Positions 9,180 through 17,889 of a stretch of DNA of 64,000 bases are shown here, in pieces. The DNA is from Chitinophaga fulva (GTDB lineage Bacteria; Bacteroidota; Bacteroidia; Chitinophagales; Chitinophagaceae): NCBI RefSeq assembly GCF_012927205.1, contig NZ_JABBGC010000004.1:1032485-1096484 (forward strand), in the 5' to 3' direction. Position numbers and translations under genes: made by a program. The notes beneath the pieces are model-generated. The model searched no databases. It had not been told where the DNA came from and saw only the letters and a program-made list of their open reading frames with translations. Position 1 is the first letter of the stretch. Every line of letters starts with the position of its first letter.

Positions 9180-10238
9180 TTACTGAACAATATTTCTCAC
9201 GGTGGTCTTCACTTTAATGTAAGTGGGGGCCGCGGTGAGATAACCGTCATTGGTGATGTAGGTGAAGATCATGCCCGTTATTTTTTTCGGGTAGTTGATC
9301 CACGGAGAGCTGCCAAAGGCGCCGGGGCTGCTGCTTTCGATGAGCACATCGCCGGGGCCGGTGTAATCGCGCCAGTTGCCGATGCCGTAAAAATTGGGGG
9401 TGTTGAGCCATGCCAGCGGATAAGGACAATAGCCCACCGTTGATCCGCTTATTTGTCCCTGCTCCATAGCGGTAATGGCCGCTTCGCTGAGCACCCGCGT
9501 GCCGTTGGGAGTTACTCCTTTATTAACCAGCATATCCAGGAATTTCATATAGTCATTGGCGGTGCTGCGTGCCCCGCCGGCCAGCAGTGGATTGGCGGTT
9601 AGCCCGTAATCAGTGCTGGTCATCCCGCAGGGAGTGAATATTTTAGCGGCAGCTAAATCCTTCCAGCTTTTACCGCTGACTACCTCACAGATACGTCCTG
9701 CTATTTGCATGCCTATACGGCCGTAATAAAAAAGCTTGCCGGGAGGCGTGACGAGTGACACATTCTTCGCGATGGCATCTGTGGCTGTTTCCAGCGTCAA
9801 GGCCGGGTTGGATTCATAGTCCTGCGTAGAAGTGCCGGGAAAGCCGGACGTATGGGAAAACAGTTGCGCGATCGTCATATTTCCTTTCCCGTTGGCCGTA
9901 AATAGCGGCAGGAATTTTCCTACAGTATCAGTCAGTTTCAGTTTTCCTTCATCCACCAGGCTCATTAACACGGCACCTGACAGCCATTTGGAGCAGGAGG
10001 CAATCAGTTGACGGGTATTACCATCGTAGCCGCCGTAGCTCCGGGTATATACTTCCTTTCCGTCGACATGGATAACTGCATAACACTTTCCGCCGAACCG
10101 TACGGGTACGGAATCATCCAGTATTTTGTCCACAGCCTCATAGCCGGGAGAAGCAGGTTGCGTACCGGTCGCATCTTTTTTACAGGCCATGCCTGTAGCG
10201 CATACTATTAGCAGGATAAACAGGGATAAGTTTCTCAT
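9180..10238 (-). CDS. Beta-lactamase-family serine hydrolase, lipoprotein
   Basis: 352 residues from the ATG at 10238. An upstream in-frame ATG at 10322 would put a non-conserved stretch before the lipoprotein signal, so the later start is preferred. The signal ends at MACKK, with the lipobox Cys at residue 19. The nucleophile motif SxxK is at residues 81-84 (SCSK), followed by the class C-like FSHTSGFPG segment and a YYGR motif in the place of YxN. The family includes beta-lactamase class C, esterases and D-aminopeptidases, and the specificity cannot be read from the sequence. It probably acts at the periplasmic face. Confidence 0.85.
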   Translation of the reverse strand: MRNLSLFILLIVCATGMACKKDATGTQPASPGYEAVDKILDDSVPVRFGGKCYAVIHVDGKEVYTRSYGGYDGNTRQLIASCSKWLSGAVLMSLVDEGKLKLTDTVGKFLPLFTANGKGNMTIAQLFSHTSGFPGTSTQDYESNPALTLETATDAIAKNVSLVTPPGKLFYYGRIGMQIAGRICEVVSGKSWKDLAAAKIFTPCGMTSTDYGLTANPLLAGGARSTANDYMKFLDMLVNKGVTPNGTRVLSEAAITAMEQGQISGSTVGYCPYPLAWLNTPNFYGIGNWRDYTGPGDVLIESSSPGAFGSSPWINYPKKITGMIFTYITNDGYLTAAPTYIKVKTTVRNIVQ

Positions 10239-10325
10239 AACAGTTGTTTGGTGATAACGCTGTAATATAAACAGGATAAGTTCAATGTTTATTATATGAA
10301 TGTGTGAATTTTTTGTTACCACGGA

Positions 10326-10679
10326 TTATAAATGCGCCATGCCCCATTCCATGATCGCTGCCGTAATGCCCAACATACTACCGCCTTTGCCTGTCAGACT
10401 GTATTCTACCCGGGGAGGCACTTCTGCATAAATACTGCGGGAGATGAGACCGTCGTGTTCCAGTTCCCGCAGTTGCTCTGTCAGCATATGTTTACTGATA
10501 CCGGGCATACATTGCCGAAGTTGCCCGAAGCGGTTAATATCCTGGCCTATCAGATGAAGGATGAGCGGTTTCCATTTGCCACCGATAATTTTTAATGTCC
10601 GGGCTACCGGACAAATCGCCGGATCATAGTGGACGGTGGCGTGAAAATTTTTTTTGTTTTCCATGTCGTCATAATGCAT
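10326..10679 (-). CDS. HxlR-family transcriptional regulator
   Basis: 117 residues with the family's winged-helix core: CPVARTLKIIGGKWKPLIL, RFGQLRQCMPGISKHMLTEQLRELEHDGLI, and the wing VEYSLTGKG. The Cys in CPV near residue 23 is the residue that senses thiols or aldehydes in several members. An alternative start is the ATG at 10664 (MENKK). It is divergent from a small membrane protein gene, and the 100-bp gap carries two inverted repeats likely to be its operators. That suggests it controls both genes. Confidence 0.88.
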   Translation of the reverse strand: MHYDDMENKKNFHATVHYDPAICPVARTLKIIGGKWKPLILHLIGQDINRFGQLRQCMPGISKHMLTEQLRELEHDGLISRSIYAEVPPRVEYSLTGKGGSMLGITAAIMEWGMAHL

Positions 10680-10692
10680 TTATTGTCAGCAA

Positions 10693-10712
10693 TGGTCTGG
10701 TTTTCCTGACCA
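10693..10712. promoter_or_regulatory. Candidate HxlR operator 1
   Basis: Inverted repeat TGGTC...GACCA with a 10-bp centre, in the gap between the divergent HxlR gene and the small membrane protein gene. Assignment rests on position and symmetry only. Confidence 0.35.
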
Positions 10713-10731
10713 GGTAAGGCTTTTCTGACTA

Positions 10732-10744
10732 CTTGTCTGACAAG
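10732..10744. promoter_or_regulatory. Candidate HxlR operator 2
   Basis: Perfect palindrome CTTGTCTGACAAG in the same divergent gap, 36 bp before the start of the membrane protein gene. This is the best operator candidate for the adjacent HxlR regulator. Confidence 0.4.
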
Positions 10745-10779
10745 CAATGTAAGCATATCCTTGCAAAAAATTAGGAGAA

Positions 10780-11238
10780 ATGATACCTGAACAAGTATTA
10801 AAAAAAGTTACCGGACTGGCGGTGGCCATCCTGTTGTTGACTGCCGTTCACCACGTATACGGTGCAGTTATTTATCACAGTCACTGGCGTTTGCATACGG
10901 TATTTGTTGCGCTGCCTGCGATGCTGGTACTATGGCAGCTTCACCGCATGTTGCTGCAGCGGGACCGCCTTTGGGTGCGCCGTATTTACATGATGTTGAT
11001 CTGGATCATACCGGTGTTGCTCATCGGTCTGTATGAAGGGGTGTACAATCACCTGTTGAAAGACATCCTGTATTATGCCGGTATTTCGCCGGAGGCTTTT
11101 GACCGGATGTTTCCGCCACCGCTTTATGAAAAGCCCAATGACCTGCTTTTTGAGGTCACCGGGGTGTTACAGGCAGTATTGTATTTCCCGCTGCAATTTG
11201 TTTTGCTTTCGCGAATAAAGAGATGGAAAATAGCCTGA
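10780..11238 (+). CDS. Four-helix membrane protein, function unknown
   Basis: 152 residues with four predicted membrane helices (about 8-29, 38-58, 68-90 and 120-146). No signal peptide beyond the first helix and no recognised catalytic motif. It is divergent from the HxlR regulator, so it is probably the target whose expression that regulator controls. HxlR regulators often control a single adjacent oxidoreductase or membrane protein. The family itself is not recognised. Confidence 0.7.
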   Translation: MIPEQVLKKVTGLAVAILLLTAVHHVYGAVIYHSHWRLHTVFVALPAMLVLWQLHRMLLQRDRLWVRRIYMMLIWIIPVLLIGLYEGVYNHLLKDILYYAGISPEAFDRMFPPPLYEKPNDLLFEVTGVLQAVLYFPLQFVLLSRIKRWKIA

Positions 11239-11351
11239 GCAAAAAATACCTTTTGTTTTCGATGGACAGTTGCAAAAAATATCACAATTAACAGATCGTT
11301 GAGGCTTTCCCGTTATAGCGGTCACTATTTTCACGTTCGTAAAAAAATGAT

Positions 11352-12506
11352 ATGACTGTCCTTACGCGAACATTAGCCTTCTTACTGGTACTGTTGTCCA
11401 TGCAGAGTTTTGCGACGCCCCGGCATTTTAAAGTGACCATCATGGTGCCACCCGGCACCCGTGAACAAGACCTTTTTATCAGTTATGAAGATGGAAAAGA
11501 CTACAATCGGATAACTCCCCATCTGGCCGGCAACAAGATGGAGATTTCCGGTGATTACTACGGTTTTTATGCCACGATACTGGTAGCATATAAGGGTCCC
11601 GGCGCCGATGATGCCATGATGAGCCGTAGCTGGGTAAATGAACAGCCGGCCACGATCTGTATTACCAATGACTGGAAACATCCGGCGCTGGCCCATGCCA
11701 CCGATGTGGGTAAAGCCGGAGACAGCGCCTTTTATGCTTTCATTGCTGACGCTGAAAAAGACAGGGACAATTATTGGGACCAGCATGAGCAGGCCATCCT
11801 GCAGTTGGACAGCCCCGAGCGGAAGATCTTCTTTGAAAAGCTGAAAGTAGTGGATAACCGTAAACTGGCTTTTCTGCAACAGGTAAAAGGCTCATATTAT
11901 GCATTATGGCTCATTCGGAAAAACCTGGTAGGGCTGGGCAGTGTAGTGCCTTACGGATATGATGGTGTTACGCCGGCGCAACTTCGGACGTTGCTGGAGC
12001 TGAACGTCCCAAAGAAAAAGGAATATGCATTTGAGCGGGAAAACGTCCTGCGATGGCTGGCTGCGCGGGAAGTAGGGCCTGGGGTACAGGCACCTGATTT
12101 CACGACCACGGATACACAGGGAAATAAGATTTCATTGGCAGATTACAAAGGAAAGTATGTGCTGCTGAACTTCTGGGCTTCGTGGTGTGAACCTTGTGTG
12201 GCGGAGCTGCCGGCCATTAAAAAGATACATGGCCTTTATAGCCGTGACCAGCTGGCCGTGATCGGCGTTTCAGCAGATAAGGACACTACCGCTTTTTTGA
12301 AGGCTGTGGAGAAGTATGAGGTCAGCTGGATAAAACTCAAATGGGATGATACATTTACTGATAAATACGCTGTTGCATCGCTACCTCGTTTATTTTTGAT
12401 TGACCCGACAGGCAAAATCATATACGAAAGAAAGCAGGAACGTTCGGACCAGATTGACAGCCTGCCGCTGTTGCAGGACATCCTGCGAGAGAAGTTGAAT
12501 AGATAA
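11352..12506 (+). CDS. TlpA-like thiol-disulfide oxidoreductase with N-terminal DUF4369-like domain
   Basis: 384 residues. A signal peptide (to about residue 21) precedes a beta-rich domain resembling DUF4369 (about 25-115) and a helical linker. The C-terminal thioredoxin fold of the AhpC/TSA-TlpA class runs from about 245 to 384. The redox motif WASWCEPC places the Cys pair at 279 and 282, and the cis-Pro region is SLPRLFLID near 350. Such proteins are periplasmic and reduce or exchange disulfides, for example in cytochrome c maturation or under redox stress. It appears monocistronic and ends at a strong terminator. Confidence 0.87.
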   Translation: MTVLTRTLAFLLVLLSMQSFATPRHFKVTIMVPPGTREQDLFISYEDGKDYNRITPHLAGNKMEISGDYYGFYATILVAYKGPGADDAMMSRSWVNEQPATICITNDWKHPALAHATDVGKAGDSAFYAFIADAEKDRDNYWDQHEQAILQLDSPERKIFFEKLKVVDNRKLAFLQQVKGSYYALWLIRKNLVGLGSVVPYGYDGVTPAQLRTLLELNVPKKKEYAFERENVLRWLAAREVGPGVQAPDFTTTDTQGNKISLADYKGKYVLLNFWASWCEPCVAELPAIKKIHGLYSRDQLAVIGVSADKDTTAFLKAVEKYEVSWIKLKWDDTFTDKYAVASLPRLFLIDPTGKIIYERKQERSDQIDSLPLLQDILREKLNR

Positions 12507-12511
12507 ACATT

Positions 12512-12552
12512 AAAAAAGAAGCATCCTGATACTGGATGCTTCTTTTTTAATG
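12512..12552 (+). terminator. Rho-independent terminator after the TlpA-like gene
   Basis: A-rich arm, AAGAAGCATCC, a short loop, GGATGCTTCTT and a T run. The stem is long and symmetric, so it may also end transcription of the convergent gene at 12568. Confidence 0.85.
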
Positions 12553-12567
12553 TTTATTTCGTTTTGG

Positions 12568-13413
12568 TCAGAGTGCAATAATACTGATGTTGTCATGATA
12601 GGCTATGCGTGTGGTAACAGAACCATTGGCTGTTGATTGGTCTGCACGGTAAAGACCCCATTTAATATAGCCATAAGCGCTGGTGGAGCTGTAGTTGGAC
12701 TCGTTGCTATATTGAGCTTTCAACGTATAATTCCCTCCTGGAAGACGGGTATATACGCTGTAGGTGCCAGTGCCGCTATTAGACCATAACACATCTACCC
12801 GAAAGTCTATCCATTGATTAATATAGCTGGTGTAATCGGATACCAGGTTGTCCTGGGCTGTTGCGCCATGTCTGAAGACAATAGCATTCCTTTTGGCTGC
12901 TATAAAGAAAAAAGGCCCGCCACTTGTTGGCTTGGCCTGAAATAAAATATCTGCATCGGCTGGCATGGAAGAAGTCCATGTGGTCCAGTCTTTTAACAAA
13001 ACACTGAATTCGTAGCGTCTTGCATAGCCTGGCTGAAACCTTGCGTTGGTAATGCCCAGGGCATCGCTTTCGCTTCTGGGCTGGCCTGCTGAAAGATAAG
13101 CGGTATCATCTAATACTACTTTATGGGCGATGCCATAGTTTCCTGTCTTGCCGGGGGAGATCATGTAAGCGGCATCAGGTGCGGAGGCGCTTGTGCTGCC
13201 AAGCCCTGTAATGCCTGAGTTAAGCGTGCCGGATTCATAAGTGACGTTCAGCAAGGTATCACCGCTTGCAATAACGTTTAATGAGGACTTGGCATTTGTT
13301 TTCTGTGAAGCTGCAATAGGGCTCTGCAGCTCTTTTTGACATGAAGTCAAAGAAGCGAACGACGCCATTGTCAAAAAGACGATACCTTGAAAAATCATAG
13401 CGGTTTTTTTCAT
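12568..13413 (-). CDS. Heparin-lyase-like exported protein (polysaccharide lyase fold)
   Basis: 281 residues. An N-terminal lipoprotein-type signal ends FASLTSCQKE, with the lipobox Cys at about residue 26. The rest is a jelly-roll beta-sandwich resembling the polysaccharide lyase family containing heparin lyase I (PF14099). Supporting segments are a conserved central RYEFSVLLKDW, a QWIDFRVDVLWS strand, and a C-terminal IKWGLYRAD...AYHDNISII pair typical of that family. It would cleave or bind an acidic glycan at the cell surface. Active-site residues cannot be assigned with confidence. No SusC/D partner is adjacent. Confidence 0.65.
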   Translation of the reverse strand: MKKTAMIFQGIVFLTMASFASLTSCQKELQSPIAASQKTNAKSSLNVIASGDTLLNVTYESGTLNSGITGLGSTSASAPDAAYMISPGKTGNYGIAHKVVLDDTAYLSAGQPRSESDALGITNARFQPGYARRYEFSVLLKDWTTWTSSMPADADILFQAKPTSGGPFFFIAAKRNAIVFRHGATAQDNLVSDYTSYINQWIDFRVDVLWSNSGTGTYSVYTRLPGGNYTLKAQYSNESNYSSTSAYGYIKWGLYRADQSTANGSVTTRIAYHDNISIIAL

Positions 13414-13520
13414 GAAATTTGAAATTTAAGTTAGAGAATAAAAGGCCTTAATAATTCAAATCGAGGTATAAGCTGCAAACACGCAAATGCACCGTCCCAT
13501 TAACATGCTTGCAGGTGTTA

Positions 13521-13569
13521 AACAACAAGAAGCTGTCTCAAAAGTAATGTAAGGCAGCTTCTTGTTGTT
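13521..13569. terminator. Bidirectional terminator
   Basis: Perfect 15-bp inverted repeat, AACAACAAGAAGCTG at 13521-13535 and its complement at 13555-13569, with T/A flanks. It lies downstream of the minus-strand gene starting at 15198 and would stop that transcript before the lyase-like gene. Confidence 0.75.
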
Positions 13570-13590
13570 TGACAGCAAACATGTTTCTTT

Positions 13591-15198
13591 TTATTTTGAA
13601 TAATCCTGTGCGAGTTGGAGATATCCTTTCTCTGTTTTCAGGTCATAACTGTTGCTGGTGAGTTTGCTTAACACAGCCGGAGAATCTTTGAAGTACTCTT
13701 TCAGCATTTCATCTTTTTTCTTTTCCCAGTCGCGGCCCTGATTGGCTACTTCTGTTTCACCTGGACGGATGAACAGGATCATGTTCGTAGGTTCGTCGCC
13801 GTAGTTTTCTTTCAGGATTTTGATTTTGGGAGAATTGTAGATCACTTCCACTGGGTAACTTTTCGCTTTGAGCATATCGAAGCTCAGTGCCTTACTTTGC
13901 AGGAAAGTAGGTTTGAACTTGTGTACTTCAAAGAGGCGGTTGAGATAGCCGAAAGACTTGATGTTATTGATCTTGTAGCTTTTTTCTACCTGTTTTCCTT
14001 TTTCGTTGGTGATTTCATATTTAATGTAGATGCCTGCATCGAGATTGAGGATGGAGCCGGCAAATTTTTCTTCGATATGATGACCTTTGATGGTGTCACC
14101 TTCGGTGAGCAGTATCCAGCCTTCTGCCAGTTTCTGGGTAGAGAACATTTTATCCCGTACCTGACCGGTAGTAGAGTCCAGCGGATATTTACGGGCATTG
14201 GCGGAGGCATAATAACCGGTGAGGGTTTTCATGAGTGGCCCGCGTGCATCGTAGTCCGTTCTGGCGCCGAGGAATTTATAGGAGTTGGCATACAGGGAAT
14301 CCATGGTGATTTTCAGGTTCACGGTATCGCTGGCGAGGTAGTACAGATAAGCCAGCTGGGAATACGCGGTAATCTTGATCGGTTTCAGGTTGTAGTCTTT
14401 CGGGTATTCCTGCTGCAGCATTTGCTGGTAAGTTTTCTCGTAAGGTTTTACCAGGGCTGTATAGTCTTTGGTATCCTTTTTCTTCAGTTCATTGATCAGC
14501 ACTTCGTTGAGAGAATCGATGGCGGCGAATTCAGGATATTTTTTCTTAGCCCGGTAGATGATGGGGAGTGATATTTCTTCTTCATAAAAATCATCTGCCA
14601 GTACCTTCTTTCTTTCAAGGGCGATCTGTTTAACGCATTTCATCATTACCCGGTACATGTCCACTGATTTATTGTTGGCCAGTACTTTGTTGAAAGGCGT
14701 AACAATAGCATCCGCTTCTGTGAGGGTAACAGTGCCCGGCAGTTTAATGTTGCGTTGCACATACGGTTCCCCGCTTTTGTTGAACACATACTCCGTCACA
14801 TTGCCGTTTACGGTGTAAGTGGTACCGGTGTTGAAGCTACCGAGGCCGCCGGCGCCCTGGTACGGCGTGATGTCGAGGTCTCGTACCATGATGGCCACGC
14901 TCATATCGAGCGAATCTTTCACGGTGCTGTATTTCAGTTTTTCAAATTCTTCTGCCGCAGCGCGCTGGAAGATAGCTTGTGCAGAATCTTTTTTGATGGC
15001 AGAAGACACGATCTGGTTGCACAGGGCCGGATTGATGTCTGCCATAAAGAAGATCTGGCGGTGATTACTGAAACGTTGATCAGTGGCATGTCTGAAAACG
15101 GGGGCTTTGTAATTGACATAGGTGACAGTTTGTGACAGTCCCTGTTGGGAGACCAATGCCAGGGCTCCTGCTGCCAACAGTACGAGTTGTTTTTTCAT
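13591..15198 (-). CDS. Exported protein of unknown function, 535 residues
   Basis: The start is the ATG at 15198 (MKKQLVLLAAGALALVSQQG), a clear signal peptide. An upstream in-frame extension to 15471 would overlap the UvrA-like gene on the other strand and is rejected. The mature part is mixed alpha/beta, with a helical Lys/Glu-rich middle (about 180-300) and a later segment reading GWILLTEGDTIKGHHIEEKF. That kind of repeat occurs in Bacteroidota exported proteins of unknown role. No enzyme motif is recognised. It is divergent from the UvrA-like gene across 88 bp. Confidence 0.75.
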   Translation of the reverse strand: MKKQLVLLAAGALALVSQQGLSQTVTYVNYKAPVFRHATDQRFSNHRQIFFMADINPALCNQIVSSAIKKDSAQAIFQRAAAEEFEKLKYSTVKDSLDMSVAIMVRDLDITPYQGAGGLGSFNTGTTYTVNGNVTEYVFNKSGEPYVQRNIKLPGTVTLTEADAIVTPFNKVLANNKSVDMYRVMMKCVKQIALERKKVLADDFYEEEISLPIIYRAKKKYPEFAAIDSLNEVLINELKKKDTKDYTALVKPYEKTYQQMLQQEYPKDYNLKPIKITAYSQLAYLYYLASDTVNLKITMDSLYANSYKFLGARTDYDARGPLMKTLTGYYASANARKYPLDSTTGQVRDKMFSTQKLAEGWILLTEGDTIKGHHIEEKFAGSILNLDAGIYIKYEITNEKGKQVEKSYKINNIKSFGYLNRLFEVHKFKPTFLQSKALSFDMLKAKSYPVEVIYNSPKIKILKENYGDEPTNMILFIRPGETEVANQGRDWEKKKDEMLKEYFKDSPAVLSKLTSNSYDLKTEKGYLQLAQDYSK

Positions 15199-15286
15199 GG
15201 GATAAATAGTGCTTTTGCAAAGTGAAAATATTAAAAAAATATTTATTATGTATTTTTTTGTTGGATGATCACAGCGGGCACAGTCT

Positions 15287-17830
15287 TTGTGCGCCCAAAG
15301 CATGCAAAAAACAACAGGAGACCCTGCATCACCAGAACAGAAAGGATTTTTGCGTGTACGCGGGGCACGCGAGCATAACCTCAAAAATGTAGACCTTGAC
15401 ATACCGAGAGATGCGCTGGTAGTGTTTACCGGCGTATCCGGATCGGGCAAATCATCACTGGCATTTGGCACCCTCTATGCAGAAGCGCAGCGCCGTTACC
15501 TGGAATCGGTATCGCCGTATGCCCGCAGATTATTTCACCAGATGTCGGTACCGGAGGTGGATGAAATCACCGGGCTGCCACCAGCGGTGGCTTTACAGCA
15601 ACAACGGGGACTGCCTACCACACGGTCTTCCGTAGGCAGCGTCACTACCTTGTCCAACCTGTTGCGCATGCTTTACTCCCGGGCAGGGCATTATCCCAAA
15701 GGACAACCACATCTCGAAGCCGAAGCATTTTCACCCAATACACCGGCCGGCGCTTGTCCGCAATGCCACGGCCTCGGAAGAGTATATGAAGTGACAGAAC
15801 GCTCCATGGTACCAGACGATACGCTTACCATCCGGGAGCGCGCCATCGCTTCATGGCCTACCGCCTGGTACGGACAGAACCTGCGCGATATCCTTATCAC
15901 CCTGGGCTATGATGTGGACAAACCATGGAAAGAGCTACCCCAAAAGGACCGCGACTGGATACTGTTTACCGAAGACCAGCCTGTGGTGCCGGTGTATCCT
16001 GGTTTCTCCCATGAAGAAGTGAAGAGGGCTATCAAACAGAAAGTAGAACCTTCGTATATGGGCACCTTCTCCGGCGCCCGCCGTTATGTGTTGCATACGT
16101 TCGCCAATACAGAAAGTGCTTCCATGAAGAAAAGAGTATCGCAGTACATGGAAAGTACGGAATGCCCCACCTGTCAGGGCAAGCGGCTGCAACCTGCCTC
16201 GCTGTCTGTGACCTTCGCCGGTATGGACATCGGGGAAATCGCCCGCCTGCCGTTGTCCCGCCTCACGGAACTGATGCGTCCTTATGGGGAAGGGAAAGTT
16301 AACAATAACACCGATCATCCGGAAAGGGCCATTGTGGCCCAACGCATTGCTGCCGACCTGGTAGGGCGGTTGGAAGTATTGCTGGAACTGGGTTTGGGAT
16401 ACCTCCTCCTGGAACGCAGCACGCCTACCTTATCGCCCGGTGAACTGCAACGCTTAAGGCTGGCCACACAGGTACGTTCCAACCTCTTCGGCGTAGTATA
16501 TGTGCTGGACGAGCCTTCTGCCGGCCTGCATCCGGCGGATACCGCGGCGCTGCTGCGCGCCCTCGAAAGACTTAAAGCCTCCGGTAATTCGCTCTTTGTG
16601 GTAGAGCATGATCTTGACGTGATCCGTCATGCCGACTGGATTGTGGATGTTGGTCCCGCTGCCGGTGAGCATGGCGGGCATATCCTGTACAGTGGCCCTA
16701 CTGCCGGACTGGCAGCGGTGAAAACCTCCCGTACCCGCGAATACCTCTTTGCAGAAGAAAAGATGGCGCCCCGTGATGTCCGCAAACCAACCGGATGGTT
16801 GCAACTGGAAGGCGTGACGCGCAATAACCTTCATGAACTTGCCGCAGCTTTCCCTTTAGGCTGTATGACCACGGTGACGGGCATTTCCGGCTCCGGTAAA
16901 TCCAGCCTCGTTAGCCAGGTGCTGGTGGAACTGGTGGCAACACAGCTGGGCGTTGAGCTACAGGCTGAAACTGAAGAAGGGGAGGGGCTGGACCAACCGA
17001 TGCCTATAACGCTGGGAGGTCACATCACCGGAGGCATGGAACATATAAAACGCCTGGTGCAGGTGGACCAGAAACCGATTGGCCGTACGCCCCGTTCTAA
17101 CCTGGCCACCTATACCGGATTGTTTGATCATGTCCGGAAATTGTTTGCAGATACCAAGACAGCCCGTGCGCGCAAATATGATGCCGGCAGGTTTTCTTTC
17201 AACGTCGCGAAAGGACGCTGCGAAACCTGCCAGGGGGAGGGTTTTGTGATGGTGGAACTGCTGTTCCTGCCTAGCGTATATGCGCCCTGTCCTACCTGTC
17301 ATGGCGCCCGGTACAATGCCCAGACACTGGAGATCACTTATAAAGACAAGAATATCGCGGAAGTGCTGGAGCTGACGGTGGATGCAGCTTATGAGTTCTT
17401 TGCCGATGATCCGAAAATACATCGTTCGCTGAGTGTGCTGCGGGAAGTAGGGCTGGGGTATCTGCGTCTTGGTCAGCCGGCCACGCAGCTGTCGGGCGGC
17501 GAAGCGCAACGTATCAAACTGGCCACAGAGCTGCAACGTATGGGTCGTGGAGATACGCTGTATGTGCTCGACGAACCCACTACCGGTTTACATCCATCCG
17601 ATACAGAAAAACTCGTCGCGCAGCTGGAAGGGCTGGTGGATGCCGGTAATACCGTCATCGTAGTGGAACATGACATGCGGGTGGTAGCCGCCAGCGACTG
17701 GGTGATCGATATCGGTCCGGGTGCAGGCGAAGAAGGCGGCCACATTGTTGCTACCGGTACGCCGGCCACGGTGGCCAAAGCGAAGGGCAGTCGCACCGCT
17801 CCTTACCTGGCCAGCTTCCTCCGTGGATAA
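15287..17830 (+). CDS. UvrA-like ABC ATPase, short class
   Basis: 847 residues, about 100 shorter than standard UvrA. Two ABC modules are present. The first Walker A is GVSGSGKSSLAFGT and the second GISGSGKSSLVSQV. The signature motifs are LSPGELQRLRLATQ (atypical Pro in the first) and LSGGEAQRIKLATEL. Zinc modules CPQCHG, CPTCQGKR and the CETCQGEG...CPTCHG pair are intact. The region after the first Walker A, which holds the UvrB-interacting domain in normal UvrA, appears shortened. That points to the UvrA2/DrrC-like class linked to tolerance of DNA-binding drugs rather than core repair. The start could also be the ATG at 15302. No uvrB is nearby. Confidence 0.85.
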   Translation: MCAQSMQKTTGDPASPEQKGFLRVRGAREHNLKNVDLDIPRDALVVFTGVSGSGKSSLAFGTLYAEAQRRYLESVSPYARRLFHQMSVPEVDEITGLPPAVALQQQRGLPTTRSSVGSVTTLSNLLRMLYSRAGHYPKGQPHLEAEAFSPNTPAGACPQCHGLGRVYEVTERSMVPDDTLTIRERAIASWPTAWYGQNLRDILITLGYDVDKPWKELPQKDRDWILFTEDQPVVPVYPGFSHEEVKRAIKQKVEPSYMGTFSGARRYVLHTFANTESASMKKRVSQYMESTECPTCQGKRLQPASLSVTFAGMDIGEIARLPLSRLTELMRPYGEGKVNNNTDHPERAIVAQRIAADLVGRLEVLLELGLGYLLLERSTPTLSPGELQRLRLATQVRSNLFGVVYVLDEPSAGLHPADTAALLRALERLKASGNSLFVVEHDLDVIRHADWIVDVGPAAGEHGGHILYSGPTAGLAAVKTSRTREYLFAEEKMAPRDVRKPTGWLQLEGVTRNNLHELAAAFPLGCMTTVTGISGSGKSSLVSQVLVELVATQLGVELQAETEEGEGLDQPMPITLGGHITGGMEHIKRLVQVDQKPIGRTPRSNLATYTGLFDHVRKLFADTKTARARKYDAGRFSFNVAKGRCETCQGEGFVMVELLFLPSVYAPCPTCHGARYNAQTLEITYKDKNIAEVLELTVDAAYEFFADDPKIHRSLSVLREVGLGYLRLGQPATQLSGGEAQRIKLATELQRMGRGDTLYVLDEPTTGLHPSDTEKLVAQLEGLVDAGNTVIVVEHDMRVVAASDWVIDIGPGAGEEGGHIVATGTPATVAKAKGSRTAPYLASFLRG

Positions 17831-17889
17831 TTTCTCCGGAAATTCCGTGGTAAAATTTGTAATTCGCAGTACGAAAACAGTCTACAACA

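Noticed and set aside
15199..15471. N-terminal extension of the 535-residue exported protein
   Set aside because: It would overlap the UvrA-like gene on the other strand, and a clear signal peptide starts at 15198.
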